From a virus, in the IMG/VR virus record IMGVR_UViG_3300008107_000366, positions 1 to 24,939 of that record: a stretch of DNA of 24,939 nt; one strand, 5' to 3'. Of this stretch, positions 12,801-22,634 are shown piece by piece. Position numbers and translations under genes: made by a program. Each line of letters begins with the position of its first letter. The stretch's first letter is position 1. The notes beneath the pieces are model-generated. The model worked only from the letters and a program-made list of their open reading frames with translations, ran no database searches and was not told the DNA's origin.

Positions 12801-14782
12801 TGCGCTTCGTTGACTTCACCACGAATTTCAGCACGGGAGAGCTCGACCCTCTCCTGCGTGCTCGCGTGGATTTGCAGTCATACGGCAACGCGCTCGCCAA
12901 GGCGACAAATGTGCTGATCCAGCCGCAAGGTGGCCTGCGCCGCCGGCCTGGTCTTAAGCACATCTATCAGCTGCCGAACACTAGCACCGAGTCTGCCGGC
13001 AACGGCGTGCGCTTGGTGCCGTTTCAGTTTTCGGTCGATGACTCGTACATGCTGTGCTTCACGCACAACCGCATGTATGTCATCAAGAACGGTGTCGTGC
13101 AGACCAACATCAATGGCAGCGGTAACCCGTACCTGACCACCAGCATTGGCTCGACCATCGTTGACGACATGTGCTGGACGCAGTCGGCTGACACGCTGAT
13201 CGTCGTGCATCCAGACTTGCAGCCGGTGCGAATCACGCGCACCAGCGACACAGCCTGGACAGCGACCACGATCACGTTTGACAGCATCCCAAAGTATGCA
13301 TTCACGCTGGCGACCAGCAACCCATCCGGCACGGTGACCCCTTCTGCTGTTTCAGGAAACATCACGCTGACGGCGTCTGCATCGGTATTTACGTCTAGCC
13401 ATGTCAACCAGTACGTCAATGCCAGCCCACAGGGTCGCGCAAAGATTGTCCGGTTCAACTCTGGCACATCGGTTGATGCTATTACGGAGTACCCATTCTT
13501 TAACACGTCAGCAATCGCTAATGGACAGTGGGAACTCGAAACCGGCTACGAGGATGTGTGGAGCTCTGGTAAAGGCTGGCCTCGGTCGGTGACGTTTCAT
13601 GAGGGCCGTCTGTACTTTGGCGGTAGTAAGTCTCGCCCATCGACTGTGTGGGGCTCAAAGATCGGTCTGTTCTTTGACTTTGTGCCAAGCGAGTCGCTGG
13701 ACGATGACGCAGTAGAGGCGACGCTAGACACTAACGAGCTGAACGTCATCACCGACATCATCAGTTCGCGTGACTTCCAAGTGTTCACGACCGGTGGTGA
13801 GTTTTTCGTTCCGCAGCAAGGTACCGACCCAATCACGCCGCTGACCTTCACTTTCAAGAACGTCAGTCGCAACGGCATCAAGCCTGGCACCCGCGTGCAA
13901 TCGGTAGAGTCTGGCTCGATCTACATTCAGCGCCAGGGCAAGTCGCTCAACGAGTTTGTGTTTAGCGACACTCAGCTGACCTACATCACCCAGCGAATCT
14001 CTTTGCTTTCTGGTCATCTGCTCAAGGGGCCGCAGCGCATCGCACTGCGCCGTGCCTCAAGCACGGATGAGTCAGATCTGTTGCTGATGACGAATACTAG
14101 CGACGGCACGATGGCCGCTTTCTCGATCATGCGCAGTCAGCAGATCACAGCGCCAAGCGAGTTCATCACCGACGGCGACTTCATTGACGTTGGCGTGGAC
14201 GTGACGCAGATCTACTGCGTGACTAAGCGCGTGTTCAATGGCACAACCCGATACTTCATTGAGCAGTTCAAGAATGATTTGTACACCGACTGTGCATTTA
14301 CTGGTGGCTCTGCTGGTGGCGTCGGCTCTGGTCTGCCGCATGTCGGCAAGTCGCTGAATGTGATCACCGACGGCGTACCGCAGAGCAATGAAACAGTCAG
14401 CGGCAGTGGCGCTGTGACATTTGACCGCGAATCAGTGACTAGCTACGAGGTCGGCCTGCCGATCACCGTGTACGTCAAGACCATGCCTGTCGAGGTCAAG
14501 CTGCAGACCGGTAGCCGCGTATCGATGAAGAAGCGAATTGTAGAAATTAGCGCGGTGCTTGAGGACACGCAGCATTGCATTTTGAACGACAACGAGGTGG
14601 CCTTTAGGTTGCTGGACAACCCGCTGCTGGATGACCCTGTGCCGACGTTTACCGGCATCAAGCGCGTCAACGGTGTGCTGGGCTACAGCCGCGAGCAGTC
14701 GATCGAGGTATCGCAGAACCTGCCGCTGAAGATGAACCTGCTTGGCCTGGACTTCCGCGTGGCCGTTTACTCAGGAACCTAA
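12800..14782 (+). CDS. Tail tubular protein B (nozzle, T7 gp12-like)
   Basis: This 660-aa product begins MRFVDFTTNFSTGELDPLLR, the typical opening of gp12-like nozzle proteins, followed by NVLIQPQGGLRRRPGL. The blocks WSSGKGWPRSVTFHEGRLYF and GGSKSRPSTVWGSKIG, then FEFFVPQ-like and ISLLSGHLLKG stretches, match the beta-propeller core of the family. T7 gp12 is 794 aa, so this is a shorter member. Six copies form the tail tip and channel below the adaptor and gate DNA release. Fibres usually attach at its junction with the adaptor. The first half uses slightly more AT-rich codons than the head genes. Confidence 0.9.
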   Translation: MRFVDFTTNFSTGELDPLLRARVDLQSYGNALAKATNVLIQPQGGLRRRPGLKHIYQLPNTSTESAGNGVRLVPFQFSVDDSYMLCFTHNRMYVIKNGVVQTNINGSGNPYLTTSIGSTIVDDMCWTQSADTLIVVHPDLQPVRITRTSDTAWTATTITFDSIPKYAFTLATSNPSGTVTPSAVSGNITLTASASVFTSSHVNQYVNASPQGRAKIVRFNSGTSVDAITEYPFFNTSAIANGQWELETGYEDVWSSGKGWPRSVTFHEGRLYFGGSKSRPSTVWGSKIGLFFDFVPSESLDDDAVEATLDTNELNVITDIISSRDFQVFTTGGEFFVPQQGTDPITPLTFTFKNVSRNGIKPGTRVQSVESGSIYIQRQGKSLNEFVFSDTQLTYITQRISLLSGHLLKGPQRIALRRASSTDESDLLLMTNTSDGTMAAFSIMRSQQITAPSEFITDGDFIDVGVDVTQIYCVTKRVFNGTTRYFIEQFKNDLYTDCAFTGGSAGGVGSGLPHVGKSLNVITDGVPQSNETVSGSGAVTFDRESVTSYEVGLPITVYVKTMPVEVKLQTGSRVSMKKRIVEISAVLEDTQHCILNDNEVAFRLLDNPLLDDPVPTFTGIKRVNGVLGYSREQSIEVSQNLPLKMNLLGLDFRVAVYSGT

Positions 14783-14783
14783 C

Positions 14784-15473
14784 ATGGCGCAACCAGGACA
14801 ATATGTAAGCGCACTTGATCCATCTCGGGCATCAACTGTTGTTAGAGAGGAGATCGCTGGCGCTGGTGGTGCCGCTGGTGGAATCACTGGTGGCCAGGTC
14901 ATGGCCGTCGCAGGCTTCATCAATGCCTACGGTCAAGCACAGGCACAGCAGGCTGCTGCCATCCAGCAGCAAACCGGCTACCTGCTACAGGCCCGCAATA
15001 CGCTTGCGGTGGCCGAGGTCAATGCTGAGTACTCCACCCTGTACGCATCAGTGCAAGCTGGGCGCATGCTTAAGAAGGCCGAGATCGAGGCTAGGAACTA
15101 TCAGATCGCCGGCAATCAGCTGCTGAAGAACCTGCGCAAAACCAATGCCGCAGCAAGAGCTCGAGCAGCCGCATCAGGCATCGACTATGCCGGCGGCAGC
15201 ACGCAAGCAATTCAAAACGAAAACGTGCGCAACGTCATGCAAGACGTAGCGATCGCAGACCTGAACGCGCTGACCGCTCAGGTGCTGGGCTTTGAAGATG
15301 TGACCGCGATGTTGCAATCAACCGAGATGCAAAACACGCTAAACCTGTTTGCCGCTCGTCAGCAGGCTGGCCAATACCAGCAGGCCGGCAAAGCGGCGCG
15401 TCAGGCTGGTGGCTTGATGGCCAATGCGACATTGACTGCAGGCGCGGTTGAGCTAGGGAAGGCGATACTGTAA
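14784..15473 (+). CDS. Internal virion / ejection protein, gp14-like
   Basis: This 229-aa product starts at ATG 14784, with AGGAAC just upstream; a longer in-frame start is unlikely. It is rich in Ala and Gln, with a Gly/Ala stretch (GAGGAAGGITGGQVMAVAGF, residues 27-46) that could cross a membrane, then long helices including EARNYQIAGNQLLKNLRKTN and the ARAAASGIDYAGGS turn common in gp14-like proteins. T7 gp14 is 196 aa. In this family the protein sits inside the head and moves into the outer membrane to begin the ejection channel. The following genes are the larger ejection proteins. The stop overlaps the next ATG (TAATG). Confidence 0.75.
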   Translation: MAQPGQYVSALDPSRASTVVREEIAGAGGAAGGITGGQVMAVAGFINAYGQAQAQQAAAIQQQTGYLLQARNTLAVAEVNAEYSTLYASVQAGRMLKKAEIEARNYQIAGNQLLKNLRKTNAAARARAAASGIDYAGGSTQAIQNENVRNVMQDVAIADLNALTAQVLGFEDVTAMLQSTEMQNTLNLFAARQQAGQYQQAGKAARQAGGLMANATLTAGAVELGKAIL

Positions 15474-17239
15474 TGGCTGAGAGACTCGAATCAGGACAGC
15501 TGCAAATCCGCTCGGTGAGCGGCTCGCCCATGCAGCAGATCAACGCTCGCGGCGTTGATTACACCATCGCCTCGCGTGAAGAAGCTCGCACTGCTAACAC
15601 GATGGCCGAGATCCTCGACCGCATGGGTCGCAGCATCAACGTCATGGCAAAAGAGAAGCGCCAAGAGGAGGCACTGCGCTTTGCTGCTGAGAACCCAATA
15701 ACGCTTGAGCAGCTGCAGCTTGCCAAGGAAGGTCTGCCTGGTGCTATCCCTGGCCTGAATACTGTCTCCGGTGACCTCACCTACTTCGGCCAAGCCCTTA
15801 AGAAAGCTCGCACGCTGCAGGTCGCCAGTGCCTTTGAGATGGAAGGCATGAATGCGCTGACCCAGATGCTGGCTGATGTGGAGTCTGGTGCGCTTACAAC
15901 CGAACAGGTGCAGCAGAAGATCGCATCAATCAACAAGGGTTACACAGACTCGCTGACCAAGGTCGATCCAGAAGCCGCCATCAAGTTCAACGCGACGTTT
16001 GCCACGCACGGCAACACGGTGCTGAAGACTGCGCTCGAGGCGGAAGCAAAGCGCACCAAGGCGCAGAACGTCATCAAGGCGCGTGAAAACTTTAACAACA
16101 TCAAACTGGTGCTAGAAAAGACTGTCTCGCTTGGCGAGTATACCGACCCAGCAACCGGTCAGAAGTATTCGATAGACATCATGGCTGACACGCTGCGGGC
16201 TGGCTTGCAAACGCAGACGCTCGCTATCGGCGACGCGGTGCTGGCCAAAGAGATCATGGGTGAGTTTGAGAAGGAGCTGCGCGACGCCAAGGTCAACGCA
16301 GTGACCAGGCACATCCTGACGAATGACACGCTGATGAACGACCCGCAGCTGGGCAGAAAGATCATGACCGGACAGCTCGACAAGATGAGCAATGTCATGC
16401 TTGGCCTTTTGAAGGATGACATGGAAGCGGTGGCAAAGATTAACGCCAACGTAGACATTGCGCTGAACCGCCGAGAGAGCCTGAAGAAGCAGCAAGCTGC
16501 CGATGCCAAGGCTGAAGCGATCAAGCAATTCGTGCCGCTGTATCAGCAGGCTGTGGCTTTGCCAGAAGGCAGCAAACAGCGCAAACAGATCGCTGAACAA
16601 ATTGCAGCGATTGCTCGCAGCAACCCTGATGCTGTGCCGCTGAGTGTGCTCAAGGATCTGCTTGAGCCGGCGAAGGCTGGCGAAGGCAACGCGGCGGTGT
16701 ACTTCAATTTGCGTCAGATGATTTACGACAACAAGATCACTGACCCAAGTCAAATCTGGGCATTGACCAAACAAGGCCTGTCCACCAGCAACGCTATCTC
16801 TGCGCTGGATCTGTTCTATCGAACTGACAAACAAGATCAAAAAGATCTCGACATCGGGATCAGCAAACTGGCTGGCATCAATGTGGTACCTGGCAGCGTG
16901 GTGGTGCTCGACCCCAAAGGGCAAGAGTTCCAGCGCCGGCAGGAGCTCGTTGCGCAATCCAAAGAGATCGAAGCCCGCTATGCCCGCGAAGGCAAAGCTG
17001 CGCCAACGCCTCGCCAGATTCTGACTGAGCTGGAGACCGGCTTGGAGAAGCGCCGCAACAGCGAAGCTGCCAAGGCTGCCCGCGAGCAGCTAGATAGAGT
17101 CTGGTCGAAGCAGAAGTGGATTAACGGCCCGATCAGCCGCAAGAACCTGTCGCAGCTTGAGCATTTGGCCAAGGGCGACCAAAAGAAGGAAAGAGACTTG
17201 GCTCAGATCAAGAAACTGCTAGACCAGGCTGGAGAGTGA
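15473..17239 (+). CDS. Internal virion / ejection protein, gp15-like
   Basis: This 588-aa product is almost wholly helical and charged. The N-terminal region (residues 1-60) with QLQIRSVSGSPMQQINARGV, then MAEILDRMGRSINVMAKEKR, resembles the opening of gp15-type core proteins in podoviruses. The middle has DYT-like and KFNATFATHGNTVLKTALEA stretches and long coiled helices. T7 gp15 is 747 aa. It should form a periplasmic tube between gp14-like and the largest ejection proteins. No enzyme motif is visible. It sits second of four in the ejection block; assignment is by position, size and residue pattern. Confidence 0.65.
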   Translation: MAERLESGQLQIRSVSGSPMQQINARGVDYTIASREEARTANTMAEILDRMGRSINVMAKEKRQEEALRFAAENPITLEQLQLAKEGLPGAIPGLNTVSGDLTYFGQALKKARTLQVASAFEMEGMNALTQMLADVESGALTTEQVQQKIASINKGYTDSLTKVDPEAAIKFNATFATHGNTVLKTALEAEAKRTKAQNVIKARENFNNIKLVLEKTVSLGEYTDPATGQKYSIDIMADTLRAGLQTQTLAIGDAVLAKEIMGEFEKELRDAKVNAVTRHILTNDTLMNDPQLGRKIMTGQLDKMSNVMLGLLKDDMEAVAKINANVDIALNRRESLKKQQAADAKAEAIKQFVPLYQQAVALPEGSKQRKQIAEQIAAIARSNPDAVPLSVLKDLLEPAKAGEGNAAVYFNLRQMIYDNKITDPSQIWALTKQGLSTSNAISALDLFYRTDKQDQKDLDIGISKLAGINVVPGSVVVLDPKGQEFQRRQELVAQSKEIEARYAREGKAAPTPRQILTELETGLEKRRNSEAAKAAREQLDRVWSKQKWINGPISRKNLSQLEHLAKGDQKKERDLAQIKKLLDQAGE

Positions 17240-17240
17240 C

Positions 17241-19640
17241 ATGGCATACAGCGCGATCGAACAGAGATACGTTGACCTGCTGGCTACAGCAGCGTTCCCT
17301 GATGCCACGAATGAACCCGAGCCGATTGCCGAGGAGCCGTCGCTGGACGGTATGCAGCTCGCTGCTGGCCCGAGTGCTACGCGCACCGATGCGCCGCAAA
17401 GTTACGGTGAGATCCGCGCTGTGCAGCCGACCAAACTGGAGTCTGCGCTGCAGACTGCTGGTGTGACGCTCGAGCAGATCGGTCGTTTCGTTGATGGCCT
17501 CGGTCAGGTCGATGTGCCTGGTCTGGGCCAGATGAGCCTGGCTGACCTGCTGCCATTTGTCGGCAGCGCCAAAGAAGGTACCAGATCGGTGATGGGTGGC
17601 CCTGAATGGCAAGGCACGCCAAAGGCGCTGCAGGCACCAGCTGAAGGCAAGCCGCTGGTGACCGGCACGGGTCAAACGCTGCAGCTGTCAAAGGACGCCA
17701 AGCTCGCTGCGTTTGATGTGCTGCCTGCTGCCCAAGGTTTGAAGACTGCAGCCAAGGGTGCGAAGAAAGCAGGCGCTGCGCTGGCTCCCAAGGCTGGCGA
17801 GATGGCCGAAGATTATCTGCGAAGAACAGGTGGGCTGATGGATGTTGCGCCAGTTGGCCCTGCCGCACAAAACACTAGTGGTTTAGTTTTTCCAGCAAAA
17901 GACATTGAAACAAGACTGCGGCTTAAACAGCAAAGAAATGAGGCTTTAGCAAAAGGTAAAACTTTACCTGGTGAGCCAAAGAATGATCGCATTGTCATAC
18001 CAGCGCCAGAAGGAAGTAATTTGCCAGACTTTGTAGTTGGTAAAGTAACTGTCGATGATTGGAAGAATCGCGTTGAGTCATTGTTAAAGCCAGAGCAAAT
18101 TGATGAATATTCGCGTTGGTATTCGGATATACGCGATACATTTTTGAAGTACACAGCAGGTGATGAAGAAAAGGCCGACCGCTACATGAGCGCTTGGCTT
18201 GTTGCAAATCAAAACACAAGCGTTGATTCCGCAATGGCAAATGCTTTGCGACAAGCAGAGCAATTTGCACGCGGCATTCCAGAGTCGGAAATGATTGGTG
18301 GCGGTTTGCCTACAGCGACTGAAGCAGCAAGACGTGCTTTAAAGAACGAACCAATTACGAGTGGCGTCGGTGCAAAAATTTCTGATTTTGTTGACAGCGC
18401 TGCAGGCAGTAATACAAGAGCGTTTTATGGAAATGAAACTCAGGGCGGTGCGCCGTTTGTAGTTGACATTCATTCAGCAAGAGATACCGGCTTGGTTGAC
18501 CCAATACTGTTAAATCATCTTGACCGCCTTGGCTATCGCGTAGACAAAGAAAAAATCAAAGTTGATTTTCAAGCTGGGCCAACTGATACGCAATACGAAA
18601 ACAGAGCAGACTTTGGCCGAGCTTTAACTCAACACTTGAACGACATTGCATGGCAAGGGCGTAATGATTGGCGCCCACATGAAGTACAGGCTGTTGGTTG
18701 GATGGCCATGACTCGCCTCACCGCTGATGCAGCGGATAACACTGTAACGGCGCTCGAGCGCAATTTGCGTCGGATCTCAATGGAGGTTGCGCCGGGCGAG
18801 GGGTCTCCTTGGGCGCAAAAGTTTGGAGACCGTTTTGCTGCATTGCCGGTTGAACGTCAGTATGCAATCACGCAAACGGTAACTAACCGTGCTGTGGAAA
18901 TGTCCACCAAGATTACTGGTGTTGATTTGCGTGGGCTGGTTCATGGCACCGGCGGCTGGGAAAACTTTCAAAACCCTGCGGCAGTAGCACAAACTCTTGC
19001 GACCAGAGAGGGAGCTGAATACACGGCTAATCTGTTGGGCCTACTACTTCAGCAAACTGAAGTATGGGTTAACTCTGTCAAAGGGATGACGAAGAATCCA
19101 AAGGCTATTGCCGTTGACATTCTAGAAGACGGGTCTGAAAACATGGCTACAAACGAAGGGCTTAAACGTGTATGGGATACCGTAACTGCCGCAGACACAA
19201 CGGGATTAATCAAGGGATATCAACCCATCCGCACTGTTGATGGCCAAGTCGGCATCCGCGTCATAGTTGACCAAGGTGGCGCAAAGCGGATGTCCGATAT
19301 ACAATCAGCATTGTCCGGCTCAATTGGGCAAGCTCTTGATTCGCTACCTTTCAAGACGCGTGCTCGAGGATATGAGGCCGATCTGGTTAAAGCCAGAAAC
19401 GATTGGAAGGAGGCTCCTGATGGGAAACTTTACTTGGGAAGGTTGGCAGACCTCGGCAGAGGACGCGCCCCAACCAACCTCGATTCTCTACGGAAAGAAC
19501 TTGAAGACCTCTTCGAGAGCGAGCTCTCAGGAGGAAAGCCCGGTCGTTCAGCCGGAGGAAAATCCGCAAGCGACTCCGCAGGCACAAAAGCCAGCCAAGT
19601 AAACCGGGGCCGTAGAGCTCCTGCTTCAGGAGCTCAATGA
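17241..19640 (+). CDS. Large ejection protein with inserted-looking central domain
   Basis: This is a 799-aa product whose ATG lies one base after the previous stop. Residues 26-41 contain EEPSLDGMQLA, a motif repeated in the next protein. Residues 60-200 are Ala/Gly-rich and helical. Residues about 210-495 form a separate globular region encoded by clearly AT-richer DNA (about 17870-18720). It contains VDDWKNRVESLLKPEQIDEY, AWLVANQNTSVDSAMANALR, PFVVDIH (405-411) and HEVQAVGWMAMTR (480-492), which has the look of an enzymatic or nucleic-acid-binding helical domain (possibly DUF7178-like; recalled, unchecked). The C-terminus (about 745-799) is Ser/Gly/Lys-rich and disordered. It is probably ejected with the DNA. 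The catalytic role, if any, is unknown. Confidence 0.6.
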   Translation: MAYSAIEQRYVDLLATAAFPDATNEPEPIAEEPSLDGMQLAAGPSATRTDAPQSYGEIRAVQPTKLESALQTAGVTLEQIGRFVDGLGQVDVPGLGQMSLADLLPFVGSAKEGTRSVMGGPEWQGTPKALQAPAEGKPLVTGTGQTLQLSKDAKLAAFDVLPAAQGLKTAAKGAKKAGAALAPKAGEMAEDYLRRTGGLMDVAPVGPAAQNTSGLVFPAKDIETRLRLKQQRNEALAKGKTLPGEPKNDRIVIPAPEGSNLPDFVVGKVTVDDWKNRVESLLKPEQIDEYSRWYSDIRDTFLKYTAGDEEKADRYMSAWLVANQNTSVDSAMANALRQAEQFARGIPESEMIGGGLPTATEAARRALKNEPITSGVGAKISDFVDSAAGSNTRAFYGNETQGGAPFVVDIHSARDTGLVDPILLNHLDRLGYRVDKEKIKVDFQAGPTDTQYENRADFGRALTQHLNDIAWQGRNDWRPHEVQAVGWMAMTRLTADAADNTVTALERNLRRISMEVAPGEGSPWAQKFGDRFAALPVERQYAITQTVTNRAVEMSTKITGVDLRGLVHGTGGWENFQNPAAVAQTLATREGAEYTANLLGLLLQQTEVWVNSVKGMTKNPKAIAVDILEDGSENMATNEGLKRVWDTVTAADTTGLIKGYQPIRTVDGQVGIRVIVDQGGAKRMSDIQSALSGSIGQALDSLPFKTRARGYEADLVKARNDWKEAPDGKLYLGRLADLGRGRAPTNLDSLRKELEDLFESELSGGKPGRSAGGKSASDSAGTKASQVNRGRRAPASGAQ

Positions 19641-22600
19641 TGGCCTCACTCGACCAGCGCCTCGACCAATTCCTGCCACCGATCGACCAGGCTGAACCTG
19701 GTCAGCTTGAGCCAATGCCGGCAGCAGAGCCGGCGCCAATCCTCGCCCCTGAATCTACCTCCGAGCTCGGTGAGCCGAGCATGGACGGCGTGCAGCTGGC
19801 CGGACTGTCCGACAAGATCATCCGCAGCGCTTTAGCCCGTGCCGGCAAGAAGGCCGAGCGCGAGCTGCTGCCGCCCAAAGACTTCACCAAACCTGCTCGC
19901 CGCAAGAACGAAACTGAAGCGGACTACGCTGCTCGCACAATGGCCGAGCGCGATGCTTTCCGCGCCAGCCAGGCTGATCCTAACCAGCTGCCGCAGACCG
20001 GCACGATCGGCACCAAGCGCGTCATCCCCGAGGCCAGCCAAGAGCTGACCAATACAGTCAAGACGGCAGTCGATCAGCGCCGCAAGGGTGGTTACGAGAA
20101 CCGCTCCGGCAAGCCGTCGCCTAGCTCTGAAGAGCGGGCAATGGGCATGACCGATGAGGTGTTCAACCTCATGCGTGCCGGCACCGAGGACGCAGCTGCT
20201 GTGATCGGTGGCGTGGCAGACGCGCTGCAGATCAAGACCAAGGCTGTGACCTTCGCCGAGATCCAGGCCAAGGCAGCCGACCAGGGCATCGATGAGGCTT
20301 TTCTTAACCGGCTGATCGGCAGCGACGGCAAGATGGCTGCCAACGCTGTCGAAACTTACAAGGCGCTCGAGGTACTGGAGACCAGCTCGCGTGAGCTCGA
20401 CCGGCTGTTCAAGCTGGTGGACTCCGGTGCTGCGACCGACATGGACAAGCTGAAGCTGCGCCAGCAGATCAGCCTGCACGGCATGATCCAGAAGGGCGTC
20501 AAGGGTATGCAGACCGAGACTGCCCGAGCTCTGGCTGTGTTCCGCATTCCGCGCTCTGGCAATGCTGACGTGGTGCGCAAGGTGCTCGATGAGTACGGTG
20601 GCGACAAGTCGCTCACTGACCTGGCTCGCGCCTATCTGCAGGTCGAAACCCGCGGCGCGAAGAACGCCCTGGTCGAGAAGTCGATGATGTCAGGCGTCAA
20701 GGATGTGTGGATGTCTACCTATATCAACGGCCTGCTGTCGTCGCCTGTTTCGCACGCCAAGAACATCACAGCCAACACCCTCTTCGGTTTGTACCAGATC
20801 CCCGAGCGCTTGGTCGCATCGTTCTATTCCAACGTGCTGCCTGATGGTGTGCGCGGCTTCAGAGCTCTTGTGCCTGGTGCAGCCGAGGAGAAGATCGCTT
20901 TTGATGAAGCGCTCACCATGATCCAATCCCTGCGCACCGGGTTTGGTGAAGGCCTCGAGCTCGCAGCGCGTGCCTGGAAGAGCAACCAGCCGGTGTCCGA
21001 CATGGCCGACAAGATCGAGCTCAATGTGCGTGAAGGCATGGGTGAAACTCTGCAGCGCATTGCTGGCGCCGAGGAAGGCAGCTTGCTGGCCAAGGGGCTG
21101 GACTACTACGCGCAGGCGATCACCCTGCCTGGTCGTGCGCTGCTGACCGAGGATGAGTTCTTCAAGGGCGTGCTGTACCGCATGGAGCTCAACACCCAGA
21201 TCACCAGGCGCAGCAAGCAGGTCTACCGCGAGGCGATCGATGCCGGCCTGCCAGAGGCTGATGCAGTGGCCAGAGCAGAGGCCGAGGCGATGACGCTATT
21301 CAAGCGCCCGCCTGCAGACCTGGACGAGGCAGCGATGGAGTATGCCCGTCGCGGTACGTTTACCGCTGACCTGCCGCCTGGTCTCGAGAAGCTGCAGCGC
21401 GTGTTCAACCACCCTGCTCTCAAGATCGTCGTGCCGTTCTTCAAGACCCCGGCCAACGTCGGTTTGAACGTCATCGAGCGCACGCCGTTTGCCCCGCTCT
21501 CCTCTCGCTGGCGTCAGGAGATCGGAGCCGGTGGCGTACAGCGCGACATGGCGCTGGCCAAGGTGACGCTGGGCTCGACCATCCTGACGACGTTTGCGCT
21601 AATGGCAGCTGAGGGCAACATCACCGGCGGCGGGCCGAAGCGCCCAGCAGAGCGCGAGACATTCGCTCGTACTGGTGCGCAGCCCTACAGCATCAAGATC
21701 GGCGACCAGTGGTTCAGCTACCAGGGCATGGAGCCAGTCGGCGCACTGCTGGCAATGGCTGCCGACTTCCATGAATACGCGCTCAACGAGCCCGACCAGG
21801 GCAAGGTCGAGCAGGTCTTCCTGGGCGCGACCTATGGCCTGTACGAATACCTGAAAGAGCAGCCCTATCTGCAGGGCGTGGCAGACATCACCAAGGCGCT
21901 GGGCTTGAGCCGCCAGGGCGGCGAGATCGATGGCGCCAAGGTGGTCAACGAGCTCACCAAGCAGCTGGGCGGCTTTGTCATTGGCGGCTCACCAGCTGGT
22001 GCGTACAGCTCGCTGGGCGCCGCCATCGAGCGTATCGCTGACCCGACCAAGAGCGGCGTCAGAACTGAGCCTGACCTACCGATGGGCGTGCGTGGCTTCT
22101 ACGAGGCCTTCAACACGTACCGCAGCCGCCTGCCCTACTTCAGCGCTGACCTACCTGAAATGCTGAACCTGTGGGGCGACCCGGTCATGACTGCGCATCC
22201 AAACCCGGCGATGCGCGGCCTTGGCTTGGTGCTGCCGACCCGAGTGTCGCCCGAGCAGTTTTCTGCCGTGGACGACGCCCTGGTGCGCATTGGCTCGCCG
22301 ATCGGCATGCCAGACAAGAAGCTGGACGGCATTGAGATGGATGACTTCCAGTACAACCGGCTGCTGACCATCTACGGCAAGGAGCTCGGCGCCCAGATGC
22401 AGATCATGGAAACGATGATGAACCCAGGCTTTGGCCTGATGTCGCTGAAGGATCAGCAGCAGACGGTGCAGCGGGTGCATAGCCGGCTGATGCAGGCGGC
22501 AAAGATGCAGCTTAAGCAAGAGTATCCCGACCTGCAATTCAAGATTGAAGAGCTAAATGCACTGCGGGATGCAAACGGACTTTATTACAAACCTGATTGA
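19637..22600 (+). CDS. Largest ejection / internal virion protein, gp16-like position
   Basis: This 987-aa product starts ATGATG overlapping the previous stop; the second ATG may also serve. The N-terminal 60 residues are Pro/Glu-rich and contain GEPSMDGVQLA, shared with the preceding protein. A long helical body follows, with LLSSPVSHAKNITANTLFGL (about residues 367-386), a stretch typical of very large phage internal proteins. A hydrophobic helix at about 636-656 (MALAKVTLGSTILTTFALMA) could insert in the inner membrane. T7 gp16 (1318 aa) carries an N-terminal transglycosylase; no such catalytic signature is seen here. The likely role is completing the channel into the cytoplasm and pulling in the genome. 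Confidence 0.7.
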   Translation: MMASLDQRLDQFLPPIDQAEPGQLEPMPAAEPAPILAPESTSELGEPSMDGVQLAGLSDKIIRSALARAGKKAERELLPPKDFTKPARRKNETEADYAARTMAERDAFRASQADPNQLPQTGTIGTKRVIPEASQELTNTVKTAVDQRRKGGYENRSGKPSPSSEERAMGMTDEVFNLMRAGTEDAAAVIGGVADALQIKTKAVTFAEIQAKAADQGIDEAFLNRLIGSDGKMAANAVETYKALEVLETSSRELDRLFKLVDSGAATDMDKLKLRQQISLHGMIQKGVKGMQTETARALAVFRIPRSGNADVVRKVLDEYGGDKSLTDLARAYLQVETRGAKNALVEKSMMSGVKDVWMSTYINGLLSSPVSHAKNITANTLFGLYQIPERLVASFYSNVLPDGVRGFRALVPGAAEEKIAFDEALTMIQSLRTGFGEGLELAARAWKSNQPVSDMADKIELNVREGMGETLQRIAGAEEGSLLAKGLDYYAQAITLPGRALLTEDEFFKGVLYRMELNTQITRRSKQVYREAIDAGLPEADAVARAEAEAMTLFKRPPADLDEAAMEYARRGTFTADLPPGLEKLQRVFNHPALKIVVPFFKTPANVGLNVIERTPFAPLSSRWRQEIGAGGVQRDMALAKVTLGSTILTTFALMAAEGNITGGGPKRPAERETFARTGAQPYSIKIGDQWFSYQGMEPVGALLAMAADFHEYALNEPDQGKVEQVFLGATYGLYEYLKEQPYLQGVADITKALGLSRQGGEIDGAKVVNELTKQLGGFVIGGSPAGAYSSLGAAIERIADPTKSGVRTEPDLPMGVRGFYEAFNTYRSRLPYFSADLPEMLNLWGDPVMTAHPNPAMRGLGLVLPTRVSPEQFSAVDDALVRIGSPIGMPDKKLDGIEMDDFQYNRLLTIYGKELGAQMQIMETMMNPGFGLMSLKDQQQTVQRVHSRLMQAAKMQLKQEYPDLQFKIEELNALRDANGLYYKPD

Positions 22601-22612
22601 TATAAGTACAAT
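22584..22612 (+). promoter_or_regulatory. Candidate promoter for the tail-fibre genes
   Basis: ATTACA (22584-22589) is followed after 17 bases by TACAAT (22607-22612). The pair matches sigma70 at four and five of six positions. Transcription would start near 22619, just ahead of the fibre gene's ribosome binding site (GGAAGGA, 22621-22627). The local DNA is AT-rich compared with its surroundings. Confidence 0.45.
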
Positions 22613-22634
22613 TTTCAAGCGGAAGGATTGAGAT

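Noticed and set aside
16112-16957. 281-codon minus-strand frame within the gp15-like gene
   Set aside because: Shadow of the + strand codon bias; no ribosome binding site or recognisable protein pattern.
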